A stretch of DNA of 34,022 nt from Bacteroidota bacterium (GTDB lineage: Bacteria; Bacteroidota; Bacteroidia; Chitinophagales; Saprospiraceae): NCBI GenBank assembly GCA_024743405.1, contig JANSWP010000078.1:1-34022 (forward strand), read 5' to 3'. Under the pieces are notes generated by a model. It saw only the letters and a program-made list of their open reading frames with translations. It had not been told where the DNA came from and did not search any database. This document shows, piece after piece, positions 1 through 8,235 of the stretch; within the stretch, counting starts at the first letter, position 1; each line of letters begins with the position of its first letter. The translations under genes were made by a program, and so were the position numbers.

Positions 1-6
1 CTTAGA

Positions 7-46
7 TATGGCGAGTATTTTTAACGAAATATGGTGAAAAAATAGT
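7..46. repeat. Dispersed intergenic repeat R2, partial copy at window edge
   Basis: This stretch is nearly identical to 3926-3965: both share the core TATGGCGAGTATTTTTAACG, followed by a similar A-rich tail ending in AAAAATAG. At the second locus the sequence is one arm of an 87-bp palindromic element. Here the other arm would lie left of the window. It has no coding potential. Confidence 0.55.
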
Positions 47-91
47 CCGTCATAATATGTGTGAGTTATTTCTGTCCAAGCACTTACTTAA

Positions 92-272
92 GTAAGAGAG
101 CAATATTATCTATAGCAAATTTTAGTTTCTTTTTTCCACTCACTGTGTTAAAAATACATTTGGCTATACCTTTGTGCCAGAAGGTACAAAGGCGAACGCA
201 AAAAGTATTTTTGCCTTGCTAAAATCCAAAATTTACTATTTCAAATTGGCGGACTTATTTTTTAGCCGTTAC
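92..272 (+). repeat. Diverged copy (copy A) of the 196-bp MITE-like element
   Basis: Positions 173-272 match the right half of the elements at 33504-33699 and 28663-29020. They share the block around GTGCCAGAAGGTACAAAGGC, the block AAATTGGCGGACTTA and the right terminal repeat ending CCGTTAC, which is followed by TTA at 273-275. The left half is different, and the left end (from about 92, GTAAGAGAGCAA) only loosely resembles the terminal repeat, so the left boundary is uncertain and no clean target duplication is visible. The rest of the 380-bp region before yaaA is AT-rich with no gene seen. Confidence 0.6.
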
Positions 273-380
273 TTAGTAAGGTTATTGGTAAAGATTTCTT
301 ATTTGCATCATACTTTTTACTTTTGCCTCCCTAAAACATTTTCCTAGATAAAAGGTTACTTTTCTTAAAAATATCTTATA

Positions 381-1145
381 ATGATTATCCTTATTTCTCC
401 TGCAAAAACATTGAATTTTGATCCGACAGATTTGAAAATGCATACGACTCCTCGCATGTTAGCGGATAGTGAAAAATTGGTCAAAGTGATGAAAAAAAAA
501 TCGGCTAAAAAGATAAAGGAATTGATGAGTGTAAGCGATAATATTGCCGAATTAAATGTAGAACGATACCAGAATTACCATACCCCTTTTACTTTAGAAA
601 ATGCCAAACAATCGATCCTAGCTTTCAAAGGAGATGTATATACAGGCTTACAAGCGGAGAATTTTAGTGAAAAAGAGATGGCATTTGCTCAAAAGCACTT
701 GCGAATTCTTTCAGGTTTATATGGATTGTTAAAGCCTTTAGATTTGATGCAGCCTTATCGGCTAGAGATGGGAACAAGATTGAAAAATGGTCGAAAGAAG
801 AATTTATACGAATTTTGGGACAAAAAAATCACGAATCTTATTAATGAAGATCTCGCCGAATTAGGTTCAAATATCATATTAAATCTTGCCTCTAAGGAAT
901 ATTTTCATTCTGTAAAACCGGATCTTTTAGATGGGGAACTATATTCTGCCAATTTCAAAGAAAATCGAAATGGCGTGTATAAAGTTATTTCATTCACTGC
1001 GAAAAAAGCCCGTGGTGCCATGTCTCGGCAAATTATTCAAAATAACATAACAGACATTGAAGAATTGAAAGGATTGGAGGTCGAAGGTTATGTTTATAAT
1101 GAGGAAATGTCAAGTGAATATGATTTGATGTTTACAATGGGCTGA
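381..1145 (+). CDS. yaaA: Peroxide stress resistance protein YaaA (UPF0246/DUF328)
   Basis: This cytoplasmic protein of 254 aa spans the full family length (about 255 aa) and opens with the family signature MIILISPAKTLNF. Other family blocks are visible: LSGLYGLLKPLDLMQPYRLEMG near residues 112-133 (shown here in outline only), NLASKEYF in the middle, and the KKARG segment near 208-212. In E. coli YaaA limits intracellular iron and oxidative DNA damage during peroxide stress. The biochemical activity of the family is DNA-binding-like and not fully defined. It is monocistronic here: a MITE-derived repeat lies upstream, and the next gene is convergent. Family assignment is firm; the peroxide role is carried over from the E. 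coli protein. Confidence 0.93.
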   Translation: MIILISPAKTLNFDPTDLKMHTTPRMLADSEKLVKVMKKKSAKKIKELMSVSDNIAELNVERYQNYHTPFTLENAKQSILAFKGDVYTGLQAENFSEKEMAFAQKHLRILSGLYGLLKPLDLMQPYRLEMGTRLKNGRKKNLYEFWDKKITNLINEDLAELGSNIILNLASKEYFHSVKPDLLDGELYSANFKENRNGVYKVISFTAKKARGAMSRQIIQNNITDIEELKGLEVEGYVYNEEMSSEYDLMFTMG

Positions 1146-1159
1146 TTTTTTAAACCATA

Positions 1160-1222
1160 GTAATTAGCATTTCAAAATCTTCGTGTTGGGCAAATAGAGA
1201 AGACTTATTATTTGCTCGTTAC
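1160..1222 (+). repeat. Possible deleted remnant of the 158-bp nested-type MITE
   Basis: The right end, TTATTTGCTCGTTAC (1208-1222) followed by TAA, matches the right terminal repeat of the nested element at 28810-28967. About 48 bp inward can be aligned, with the shared block AAAATCTT. The left end from 1160 (GTAATTAGCA) only weakly resembles the left terminal repeat, and there is no matching target duplication. It lies between yaaA and a convergent gene. Confidence 0.35.
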
Positions 1223-1330
1223 TAAGTTGAAAATATGTTACTGGCTTCGCTAGATTATGAAACCTTCATTTTTTCTCAAAGTTCAATTGCCAAGAAATGC
1301 CAAAATGATCGACTATAACCATGTAGAATT

Positions 1331-1783
1331 TTATTGGTCATGATTTTCTGTTTTTTGCCAATTATTAAAACCCATTTCAAATTTTACTTCCCCTTCCCCA
1401 TACATTCCGACTTTATCCCAACCACATTTTTCATAAAATATTTCGGACCGTGTATTAAGCGAAGTGCCCAACCAAATCGTTTCAGTAGTTTGCTTAAAGT
1501 ACCAATTAATCATCAAGTCATGCAGTTTTCGCCCGATACCTTTTTTCTCAAATGCTGGTTTAATAAATAATGCCCAAACATTATTTTCTTCCAAATCAAC
1601 AATTGAAAATCCGACAATTTGGTTCTCAACCTCACAAACCCAACCTTTTCCTCTTTTAGTCATAAAGTGCTCAATATCAGCATCTTTGATTAGATTCGGA
1701 TTGGATAGCGTATTTTCTTTCACCGAATTTCGGACGATCTGGATTTGAGGAATATCTTGTATGATGGCTGGCCGAAAAGTCAA
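1331..1783 (-). CDS. GNAT family N-acetyltransferase
   Basis: This 150-aa single-domain protein is predicted to transfer an acetyl group from acetyl-CoA to an amine substrate that cannot be named from sequence. The acetyl-CoA pyrophosphate-binding motif A is clear: strand VWALFIKPAFEK followed by KGIGRKL at residues 81-87 (R/Q-x-x-G-x-G/A form). Strand-helix order and length are typical of GNAT enzymes. The C-terminal EKCGWDKVG segment resembles the FYEKxGF motif of many members. It starts 6 bp after the end of the monooxygenase-like gene upstream on the same strand, so the two are probably co-transcribed. Confidence 0.85.
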   Translation of the reverse strand: MTFRPAIIQDIPQIQIVRNSVKENTLSNPNLIKDADIEHFMTKRGKGWVCEVENQIVGFSIVDLEENNVWALFIKPAFEKKGIGRKLHDLMINWYFKQTTETIWLGTSLNTRSEIFYEKCGWDKVGMYGEGEVKFEMGFNNWQKTENHDQ

Positions 1784-1789
1784 TTTTGG

Positions 1790-2092
1790 TTATTTTTCAT
1801 TTTCAAAAAATGCATTAAAATGTTCCATGTTGGGAGCTGCTTCAAAGTAGGGTCCGATTAATTTTCGCCATTCCAAGAAGGCTTCTGATTTCCGAAATCC
1901 GACCATATGTGCTTCTAGCGTTTCCCATTCAACTAGCAAAAGGTATTTGTTTTCTTGCTCTATACATCGTTTTAAACTATGTCTGATATATCCGTCAATC
2001 GAGCTAATGTATTGAGTCGCTAATTTGAATTTTTCTTCAAACTGTCCTTCTTCTCCTTTTTTGATAAATAAATATCCTGCTTCTAAAATCAT
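1790..2092 (-). CDS. Antibiotic biosynthesis monooxygenase (ABM)-like domain protein
   Basis: This 100-aa protein has the size and layout of the dimeric ferredoxin-like ABM fold. An N-terminal strand (MILEAGYLFIKKGEE) is followed by a helix, then ISSIDGYIRHSLKRC, then a central strand YLLLVEWETLEAH. A late helix contains the FRKSEAFLEWRKLIGPYF segment, which in ABM proteins closes the active site. Related proteins include quinol monooxygenases and haem-degrading IsdG-type enzymes, but the diagnostic haem-ligand context is not evident, so no substrate is proposed. It is followed within 6 bp by a GNAT gene and preceded 61 bp upstream by the serine hydrolase gene on the same strand, so the three may form one operon. 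Confidence 0.8.
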   Translation of the reverse strand: MILEAGYLFIKKGEEGQFEEKFKLATQYISSIDGYIRHSLKRCIEQENKYLLLVEWETLEAHMVGFRKSEAFLEWRKLIGPYFEAAPNMEHFNAFFENEK

Positions 2093-2153
2093 AACATTGG
2101 GTTTTGTTGAATTTCCACTAATTCAGTGGTTGGTTTAGAGATTTGGAATTATT

Positions 2154-3827
2154 TTACAATTTCTCAAACCAAAGGTTTTGAACTCTTCCACTAGATACGA
2201 GGATTCCTGTAATTTTTCCGTCTTCCCCTCTGACAAATTTTACGTTCTGAAAATACCAACTGTTGGTAGAGAACAAATCATTGTGAACAGACATCAAATT
2301 GAAATCTACAGCACGAAGGTGTTTAGCGATAAGCCCTTCATTATTAGCATCAAAAGTGTATGAAGTACCCAATTCTTCACTATAAAATGTTCCGGTATAT
2401 TCTTTTAACATCTCCTTGGTGATTGCCAAGGGTACATATTTTTCTGAGTAGATTGGTTCTTCTCCATTTATAGTTACGATCATTTGGGTAGGTTCAAATT
2501 TTACTATTAAATCTACTTCCACATTCAACATTTGAAATTTATTTTTGCTGATTGGTGCCAATGGGCTCTCATTTCCACCACTTCTATGATACATCAAGGT
2601 ATCATTCTTTAAGTATATTTTTCGAGAATAAGAGCCAGCTTCATTCCAATAATTTCCTTCAAAATTTTTGAGTTGTTTTTGACTTAATTTCAGTTGTTTC
2701 CGTTCTTTAGATTTAGGGTTATTTGGTGTAGAAACCATAGGTGCCTCCATGTATTTTTCCAAATAAATATCCGCTACTTGTAGTGCTAAACGGTTAGGGT
2801 TGAATTCACCCAGATTACTGAAAACTGCCACTGCAAAATCTTGGTCTGGAAACCTTGTTAGATAACTTCTATATCCTGCATCTGAGCCACCATGTTGTAT
2901 TTGATTTAAGCCTTTATATGGGGTGACAAATTGCCCCAAGGCTCCTCCAAAAGTATCTCCATTATTAAGGACATGAGGTGTGTTCATTTCATTTATTATA
3001 GCTTTTGTTCCTACTTTCAATTCTTTGAAATTCATCGTCCAACGCATTAAATCTTCGGCTGTCGTAAATAAACTTGTCGCGCCGGCATTAGCAAAATTTA
3101 ATACACTTTTCTTTAGTTCCCCCGTATTTGAAGAATAAGAATAAGCTCTGTTTTTGACGATTTTTTCGTGATCATCATAGAAAAGGGTATTGGTCATTTC
3201 TAGAGGTTGAAAGATGCGTTCGGCAGTAAATTCAGCGAATGATTTGCCAGAAATTCGTGCAACAACCTCCGCCAAAAGAGTGAAGCCTGTATTGCAATAA
3301 TTGTATTGTTCACCTGGCTCAAAATTGAGTTCCTTTTGCCTTTCTACTAGTTTTAAAATATGGGACTTTGTAATCACATCATCCATTCGCCAACCAGCCA
3401 TAGCGAGTAAATTCCATTGGTCTCTCATACCACTTGTATGTGAAGCCAAATGTCTTAAAGTGATCGTTTTTCCAAAATCGGGGACTTCTGGAATGTATTT
3501 TCGAATGTCATCTTCTAATGATAATTTGCCATCCTTTTGAAGTAATAAAATGGAAAAAACAGTGAATTGCTTAGAAACGGAGGCGACATGAAAAACAGTA
3601 GTGGGTGTGTTTGGAATTCCATATTCCAAATTGGCACTACCATAGCCTTTGGAAAAAATGATTTTGCCATTTTGAGCAACGGCCACGGTTGCGCCAGGAC
3701 TATCGGGTTTGTCCCATTGAGCAAAAAGCTGATCAATTTTTTCTTCAGGGGTTTGAGCAAAAACTGATGGAGAAAACCCAGAAAATAATAGGCAAAATAA
3801 GATGATTTTGAATGTAGGTGATTTCAT
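2154..3827 (-). CDS. Secreted serine hydrolase, beta-lactamase class C / penicillin-binding protein-like
   Basis: This 557-aa exported enzyme has a signal peptide (residues 1-24, cleavage after VFA-Q). The beta-lactamase/transpeptidase-like domain spans about 28-360. The nucleophile motif is S83-V-S-K86 in HVASVSKQF, the second motif is Y-C-N in the YNYCNTGF segment, and the third is the HGG in QIQHGGSDAGY, which replaces KTG as in many esterase-type members. The C-terminal 190 aa form a beta-rich extension found in many Bacteroidota homologues. The enzyme probably hydrolyses peptide or ester bonds in the periplasm; resistance to beta-lactams cannot be inferred from sequence. It is divergent from the small membrane protein at 4044. 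Confidence 0.88.
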   Translation of the reverse strand: MKSPTFKIILFCLLFSGFSPSVFAQTPEEKIDQLFAQWDKPDSPGATVAVAQNGKIIFSKGYGSANLEYGIPNTPTTVFHVASVSKQFTVFSILLLQKDGKLSLEDDIRKYIPEVPDFGKTITLRHLASHTSGMRDQWNLLAMAGWRMDDVITKSHILKLVERQKELNFEPGEQYNYCNTGFTLLAEVVARISGKSFAEFTAERIFQPLEMTNTLFYDDHEKIVKNRAYSYSSNTGELKKSVLNFANAGATSLFTTAEDLMRWTMNFKELKVGTKAIINEMNTPHVLNNGDTFGGALGQFVTPYKGLNQIQHGGSDAGYRSYLTRFPDQDFAVAVFSNLGEFNPNRLALQVADIYLEKYMEAPMVSTPNNPKSKERKQLKLSQKQLKNFEGNYWNEAGSYSRKIYLKNDTLMYHRSGGNESPLAPISKNKFQMLNVEVDLIVKFEPTQMIVTINGEEPIYSEKYVPLAITKEMLKEYTGTFYSEELGTSYTFDANNEGLIAKHLRAVDFNLMSVHNDLFSTNSWYFQNVKFVRGEDGKITGILVSSGRVQNLWFEKL

Positions 3828-3879
3828 TGATTATATTTTAAGGGAGCAGGAAATAAATAAGGTACCCAAATTTTGCACA

Positions 3880-3966
3880 GCTATTTTTTCTTCAGTGGAG
3901 GCAAAAAACACAGACATAACCATAGGTATGGCGAGTATTTTTAACGAAAAATGAAGGAAAAATAGC
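3880..3966. repeat. 87-bp palindromic intergenic element (R2)
   Basis: The arms GCTATTTTTTCTTCA (3880-3894) and TGAAGGAAAAATAGC (3952-3966) are inverted repeats of 15 bp with one mismatch. Between them lies the block TATGGCGAGTATTTTTAACG, which also occurs at 8-27. A shorter related core, GTTAAAAATACTCGC on the opposite strand, occurs inside the MITE at 33504-33699. It is therefore likely a small non-autonomous mobile or REP-like element between two divergent genes. Confidence 0.5.
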
Positions 3967-4043
3967 AAGTGAAATGGGTAGATTATTTATTTCCTACTCC
4001 CTAAATTCATTCCATTGATGATAATATTCCCTAAATTTAGGAC

Positions 4044-4241
4044 ATGAAATCCAATAATAATAATAACCGTTTTGACCGCCTAAAAAATGGTTTTGCTTTT
4101 ATCGTTATTGGAATTATAATTTTCTTTTTTATTGCGTATCCATTGGTGAACAATGGTGGATCTGTAGTTGAGTGGCTCGCTGGGAGTGTATTTGTTTTGA
4201 TGTATCTCGGGATATTGGTTTTTGAGATTCAGAGAACTTGA
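4044..4241 (+). CDS. Small two-helix membrane protein of unknown function
   Basis: This 65-aa protein has a polar N-terminus with an asparagine run, then a hydrophobic segment at about residues 17-34 (FAFIVIGIIIFFFIAYPL) and a second at about 43-60 (WLAGSVFVLMYLGILVF). The two helices are joined by a short glycine- and asparagine-rich loop, so both ends are predicted on the same side of the inner membrane. I do not recognise the family. The ORF has an ATG start and normal composition, and stands alone between a repeat and gdhA. Confidence 0.6.
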   Translation: MKSNNNNNRFDRLKNGFAFIVIGIIIFFFIAYPLVNNGGSVVEWLAGSVFVLMYLGILVFEIQRT

Positions 4242-4542
4242 TTTTCAAAAAAAGAAGCATCTTCTTCTTCTTCTTCTTCGGTTAAGATCTTTTCGGGAAT
4301 CGTATCAAAAAAATAAATAAATACGTGAAAAATCCGATTGCTTTGTATTAGTTATGTCTGAATGAAGAAGAAAATCCTGAAAATGCCTTTTTACACCCAA
4401 AAAATATTTTAGATTTGTTTAAGGGCTATAATAATAGTCCTATTTTTTTGAACTTATTAGCCTAACCAAAATTTTCAGTTAATTGATTTCGGGATTTTTG
4501 AAATAACAATAGAAATCGGTAATTGAAAAAAACCAATTTGAA
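4242..4542. other. Intergenic region upstream of gdhA, with a CTT microsatellite
   Basis: No gene is seen. A six-unit CTT tract with one partial unit lies at 4261-4279 and is not inside any reading frame with a start codon. The rest is AT-rich and presumably contains the gdhA promoter, but I cannot place a convincing promoter box. Confidence 0.5.
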
Positions 4543-5904
4543 ATGTCAGTTCTAACAAAATCCAATGGACGGCAACTGTCCACATTTATGGAGCAGGTCC
4601 ATCTCCAAAATCCAAACGAACCAGAATTTCATCAAGCTGTCCAAGAATGGGCAGAAACCGTAGTGCCTTTTGTAGCTAAAAATCCAAAATATCAAGGTTA
4701 TGGTATTTTGAAACGCATCACAGAGCCTGATAGGGTTGTATCCTTCCGAATTACTTGGATGGATGACAACAATCAAGTTCAAGTCAACAAGGGTTATCGG
4801 GTTCAATTTAATAATGCGATAGGTCCTTACAAAGGAGGATTGCGATTTCATCCAACCGTGAATCTCAGTATTCTGAAATTTTTGGGATTTGAACAAACCT
4901 TTAAAAATAGCTTGACTACACTTCCAATGGGTGGCGGAAAAGGGGGCTCAAATTTTGATCCCAAAGGAAAATCTAATAACGAAATCATGCGCTTTTGTCA
5001 GGCTTTTATGATGGAATTGTTCCGTCATATTGGGTCTGATACAGATGTACCTGCTGGAGATATCGGAGTAGGTGGTCGTGAGGTGGGTTTCCTAATGGGG
5101 ATGTATAAAAAATTGAGAAATGAGCATTCGGGTGTTTTGACAGGAAAAGGTATCACTTTTGGTGGTAGTCTGATTCGTCCTGAGGCGACTGGTTATGGTT
5201 GTGTTTATTTTATGAATGAAATGTTGAAAGCCAATAATGACGGCATAGAAGGTAAGAAGTGCATCGTTTCTGGTTCTGGGAATGTCGCTCAATATACGGC
5301 TGAGAAGATACTTCAATTAGGTGGTTCTGTTCATTCTATGTCAGACTCCTCTGGAACAGTATATGACAAGGTAGGTATCGATGAGGAAAAATTAGCTTAT
5401 ATCATGAATCTGAAAAATAATCGAAGGGGTAGAATCAAGGAATTTGCAGAGGAGTATAAGTTGATGTACATTGAAAATGGAAAACCTTGGGATATCCCTT
5501 GCGATTTAGCTTTTCCTTGTGCAACGCAAAATGAGATACATAAAGAAGATGCGGAAATTCTTATTAATAATGGTTGTAAAGGCGTTGCGGAAGGTGCCAA
5601 TATGCCTACGACTATTGATGGAATTAATGCTTTCCAGAAAGCAAAAATATTATATGCCCCCGGAAAAGCTTCGAATGCAGGTGGAGTGGCAACTTCTGGT
5701 TTAGAAATGAGCCAAAATAGCTTAAGATTGTCTTGGACTCGGTATGAGGTTGATACTAAATTGCAACAGATTATGCAGCAAATTCATCAACAGTGCAGTG
5801 AATATGGTAGAGTAGATAAAAATTACATAGATTATGTAAAAGGATCGAATATCGCTGGTTTTGTGAAAGTAGCAGAAGCGATGATTGGACAAGGAATAAT
5901 TTGA
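4543..5904 (+). CDS. gdhA: NADP-type glutamate dehydrogenase
   Basis: This enzyme interconverts 2-oxoglutarate plus ammonia and glutamate, and is a main route of ammonia assimilation. The 453-aa length matches the hexameric small-subunit class. Visible motifs are GGLRFHP (99-104), LPMGGGKGGSNFDPKGKS with the catalytic lysine at 133, and DVPAGDIGVGGRE with the proton-transfer aspartate at 173. The Rossmann fingerprint is SGSGNVAQYTAEK, followed by the SMSDSSGT strand end. That strand end lacks the acidic residue typical of NAD-specific enzymes and fits NADP preference. It is a single gene closed by a strong terminator at 5932. Confidence 0.95.
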   Translation: MSVLTKSNGRQLSTFMEQVHLQNPNEPEFHQAVQEWAETVVPFVAKNPKYQGYGILKRITEPDRVVSFRITWMDDNNQVQVNKGYRVQFNNAIGPYKGGLRFHPTVNLSILKFLGFEQTFKNSLTTLPMGGGKGGSNFDPKGKSNNEIMRFCQAFMMELFRHIGSDTDVPAGDIGVGGREVGFLMGMYKKLRNEHSGVLTGKGITFGGSLIRPEATGYGCVYFMNEMLKANNDGIEGKKCIVSGSGNVAQYTAEKILQLGGSVHSMSDSSGTVYDKVGIDEEKLAYIMNLKNNRRGRIKEFAEEYKLMYIENGKPWDIPCDLAFPCATQNEIHKEDAEILINNGCKGVAEGANMPTTIDGINAFQKAKILYAPGKASNAGGVATSGLEMSQNSLRLSWTRYEVDTKLQQIMQQIHQQCSEYGRVDKNYIDYVKGSNIAGFVKVAEAMIGQGII

Positions 5905-5931
5905 TAAAAAGCACGAGTGTTTTATATAAAG

Positions 5932-5971
5932 GCCCTGTTGGAAGAGGAATTCCAACAGGGCTTTCTTTTTT
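5932..5971 (+). terminator. Rho-independent terminator of gdhA
   Basis: A perfect 12-bp stem (GCCCTGTTGGAA at 5932-5943 with TTCCAACAGGGC at 5950-5961) has a 6-nt loop and is followed by a T-rich tract, 5962-5971. The convergent lipoprotein gene ends at 5970, so the hairpin probably serves both directions. Confidence 0.92.
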
Positions 5972-6686
5972 ATTGTGGAAAATGATCAATTTTTCTGTAT
6001 TCTTTGACCATTTTCTTCCCTGAAATAACGCCATTTAGAACAAGCTTATTTTCATTCACTTCATATTGCCAAGTTTCAATTTTTGGAGGGTCACTATAAT
6101 AAACAAATTGGACTTCTTGTTTGTGCCCATGTGTTTTATAAATGCCCATTATTCTGCCTTGTGGAGTATGTTGAATAGTGAAAATTTTATCCCATTTAAG
6201 GAATAAATAGCGCTTTTGATTAGGGTCATAAGTTGAGGAAATATCTTCTTCCTCTTCAATTGTTTTTTCCAAATCCCAAACGCCTAATAACTTGTCAGGT
6301 GGAGCTTGGGGAATGATATCTGTTTTTAGAAGCGTTACTTCTACTTTTTGACCTTCTTCTTCTCTTTTCCAGACCATTTCATCTTTACCTATTTTCAGGC
6401 TAAAAGGACCATATTCATCTTTGAAACCATTGGTTTGTAGAAATGCTAATTGACTAGTTTTATTATTGAACTGCCAAGTTCCGACGGTATGTTGAACCCA
6501 GCCATTACCGGATGTTTGTGTATGGTTTTTTTGAAATTTCACCCATTTTCCCATAGGCGTCATTATGTCGGAACCGACTTTGACATTCTTGACAACCCAA
6601 GTGCCGTTGAGTTTACTGGGAATAGAACAGTTGGAAAAGATTAATGCGATAAAAAATAGTAAAAAAGAAAGTTGAATTGGCATCAT
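5970..6686 (-). CDS. Putative lipoprotein with two lipocalin-like repeats
   Basis: This 238-aa protein starts with a hydrophobic signal (residues 3-17) ending at C20 in a non-ideal lipobox FSNC, so lipid attachment is likely but not certain. Two similar beta-rich units follow, beginning at LNGTWVVKNV (about 26) and LLGVWDLEKT (about 134). Each starts with the G-x-W pattern seen in lipocalin-like domains of Bacteroidota surface lipoproteins. Both units contain a KW(V/D)K-F/I type strand. No enzyme motif is seen. The gene is convergent with gdhA, and its stop lies inside the gdhA terminator tail. Confidence 0.65.
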   Translation of the reverse strand: MMPIQLSFLLFFIALIFSNCSIPSKLNGTWVVKNVKVGSDIMTPMGKWVKFQKNHTQTSGNGWVQHTVGTWQFNNKTSQLAFLQTNGFKDEYGPFSLKIGKDEMVWKREEEGQKVEVTLLKTDIIPQAPPDKLLGVWDLEKTIEEEEDISSTYDPNQKRYLFLKWDKIFTIQHTPQGRIMGIYKTHGHKQEVQFVYYSDPPKIETWQYEVNENKLVLNGVISGKKMVKEYRKIDHFPQ

Positions 6687-6783
6687 TAAATGTATTTAAA
6701 GGAGGTACACAATTATGATGCTTTACTCAATGTATTAGGTGTGTTTCTTCCCATAAAAGTGATGAATTTATAAAGAAATCATT

Positions 6784-8076
6784 TTACCGATTAAAGGGAT
6801 ATTCATTAACCCAATGAAAGCCACGGTTGACCAACAAAAAATCTTCCCGTCTTTTCTTTTTTAAAATCATCTCCATAGTATCTCCTTGCAGTATGCCATT
6901 TAGCTTTAGATAACTTGAATCAGACTTTGAATAATAAAGTGTATCTATATTTAAGGTGTCTCCAATTCCATAAAATTGGATAATATTATTTGCCGTATCC
7001 GTTTTAAATGTTTTCCATTTTTTTTGTCCTTCCATCGGATAAACGATGCCATAATCATTGCGTTCGACCATTAATCTTCGCCAACGATCTCGATCTGTCA
7101 AAAGAGGAGGAAGTGTATCTCCATTTTGAATGAATGTTTCTACATCATAGAGACCATGAAGTGGCGGCTTAGGAGCTGTATGCCCCCATTCTTTCTTGAC
7201 TTCTAAAGTGGTATAGGCTCCATATCCTAAATAACCAATAACTAAAACCCATTTGAGCATATTTTTGACCTTAATTAAGTTTGGGTTATCCGTAAAGTCT
7301 GGTAAGGACTTAGAGGCAGTTGGTTGATTTAAAATAAATAATTTATATAACCTTTTGAAATCTAATGAAATAAGGAAAAGCGCCATCAAAACGATGTGTG
7401 TTGAAAGGATCTTGACTGGCACATCATAGAAATAATTCAACATCATGACATTTACCATAACAGCAAAAGTCACCAATGCGCCCAATGTCCGCGTTCGACG
7501 GAAAAGAAGAAGTAATCCACCTAATAACTCTCCGCCGCCAGCGAAAATATTATAGCCTTGGGAATGTCCCATAAAAGTCCATAATAGCCCCATTGGGGAA
7601 GAGTCTCCATAGGGTTGTATTAATCTTGATAATCGCTCTGGTTGAAATTGAGAATAAAAGACTTTTGCGAATCCATAACTGACCATTTGAAGGATCAAAT
7701 AGTACCGGATTAGGATGGTTAAATAAATTAATAGGCGATTATAGTTTGAACGATGTCTATGAATAATTGACCAAATCAAAGTGACTAAAAGAGAAGTAAC
7801 AATATAACAAAGTAAAGAAATCCAATTATAAGTGGTGTCCCCACTCCCACTTGGGGCAAGGGAAATTTCCGATGCTCTACCCAAAATATTAGTTGAAAAC
7901 CAAGGCACTATTTTTTGCCATATTGGATCAATTAAGCCAGTAATTAAAACAAACTGATTGGAAATGGTAAAAAGTGTGATGTAGCAAAAGAAAAAGCGAA
8001 AGGTAATTTTGGTAGATTGGCTCCAGTACATCAATTTTAGTTTGAGTTGTTTTGTAATACCCAAATATACCTTCAA
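6784..8076 (-). CDS. DoxX-like polytopic membrane protein
   Basis: This 430-aa protein has about seven hydrophobic segments in residues 22-290 and a soluble C-terminal domain of about 140 aa. The central part has the DoxX/DoxD-like pattern: YLILQMVSYGFAKVFYSQFQ near 125-145, then GGGELLGGLLLLFRRTRTLGALVTFAVMVNVMMLNYFYDVPVK (given here as family landmarks G-E and R-R-T-R-T-L-G). DoxX-related proteins are linked to quinol oxidase accessory roles or redox homeostasis, but the whole group is poorly defined. The C-terminal part has repeated WRRL and beta-strand segments of unknown role. It is preceded by a short reading-frame remnant at 8087-8235 and gatB on the same strand. Confidence 0.7.
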   Translation of the reverse strand: MKVYLGITKQLKLKLMYWSQSTKITFRFFFCYITLFTISNQFVLITGLIDPIWQKIVPWFSTNILGRASEISLAPSGSGDTTYNWISLLCYIVTSLLVTLIWSIIHRHRSNYNRLLIYLTILIRYYLILQMVSYGFAKVFYSQFQPERLSRLIQPYGDSSPMGLLWTFMGHSQGYNIFAGGGELLGGLLLLFRRTRTLGALVTFAVMVNVMMLNYFYDVPVKILSTHIVLMALFLISLDFKRLYKLFILNQPTASKSLPDFTDNPNLIKVKNMLKWVLVIGYLGYGAYTTLEVKKEWGHTAPKPPLHGLYDVETFIQNGDTLPPLLTDRDRWRRLMVERNDYGIVYPMEGQKKWKTFKTDTANNIIQFYGIGDTLNIDTLYYSKSDSSYLKLNGILQGDTMEMILKKKRREDFLLVNRGFHWVNEYPFNR

Positions 8077-8086
8077 CGTTCAATTT

Positions 8087-8235
8087 TTAGAAAAAACCTA
8101 ACTTTTTCTTGCCATTAATAGCGATTTTATAAGAGATCATTGCCCATTTTGTGAGTTCTGTTTTGTCTTCCAAAACCTCAGGAGGAACCTTCCCAATAAG
8201 GCATTCCTTTTTTCTATTTTCAGACTTAAACCAAT
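8087..8235 (-). pseudogene. Open reading-frame remnant without a start codon, directly after gatB
   Basis: In one minus-strand frame the gap between gatB and the DoxX-like gene is open and reads as a plausible protein tail. It includes CLDWFKSENRKKECLIGK, then PPEVLEDKTELTKWAMISYK, and ends INGKKKLGFF-stop (stop at 8087-8089). The frame stays open back into the gatB coding region, but I found no in-frame ATG or GTG before an internal Met only 20 codons from the end. It could be the end of a decayed gene, a chance open frame, or a translationally coupled peptide. I do not recognise the family. Confidence 0.25.

Noticed and set aside
173-200. The repeated block around GTGCCAGAAGGTACAAAGGC was considered as a CRISPR repeat or tRNA-like sequence.
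   Set aside because: The three copies are many kilobases apart without spacers, do not fold as a tRNA, and are internal parts of MITE-like elements.
1331-3827. An antibiotic resistance or biosynthesis cassette, from the GNAT, ABM and beta-lactamase-like neighbours.
   Set aside because: All three families are broad, with general roles; the serine hydrolase has an HGG third motif typical of esterase or peptidase members, and no biosynthetic gene is near.
4261-4279. CTT microsatellite as a phase-variation switch.
   Set aside because: It is not inside a reading frame with a start codon, nor at a promoter position that I can identify.
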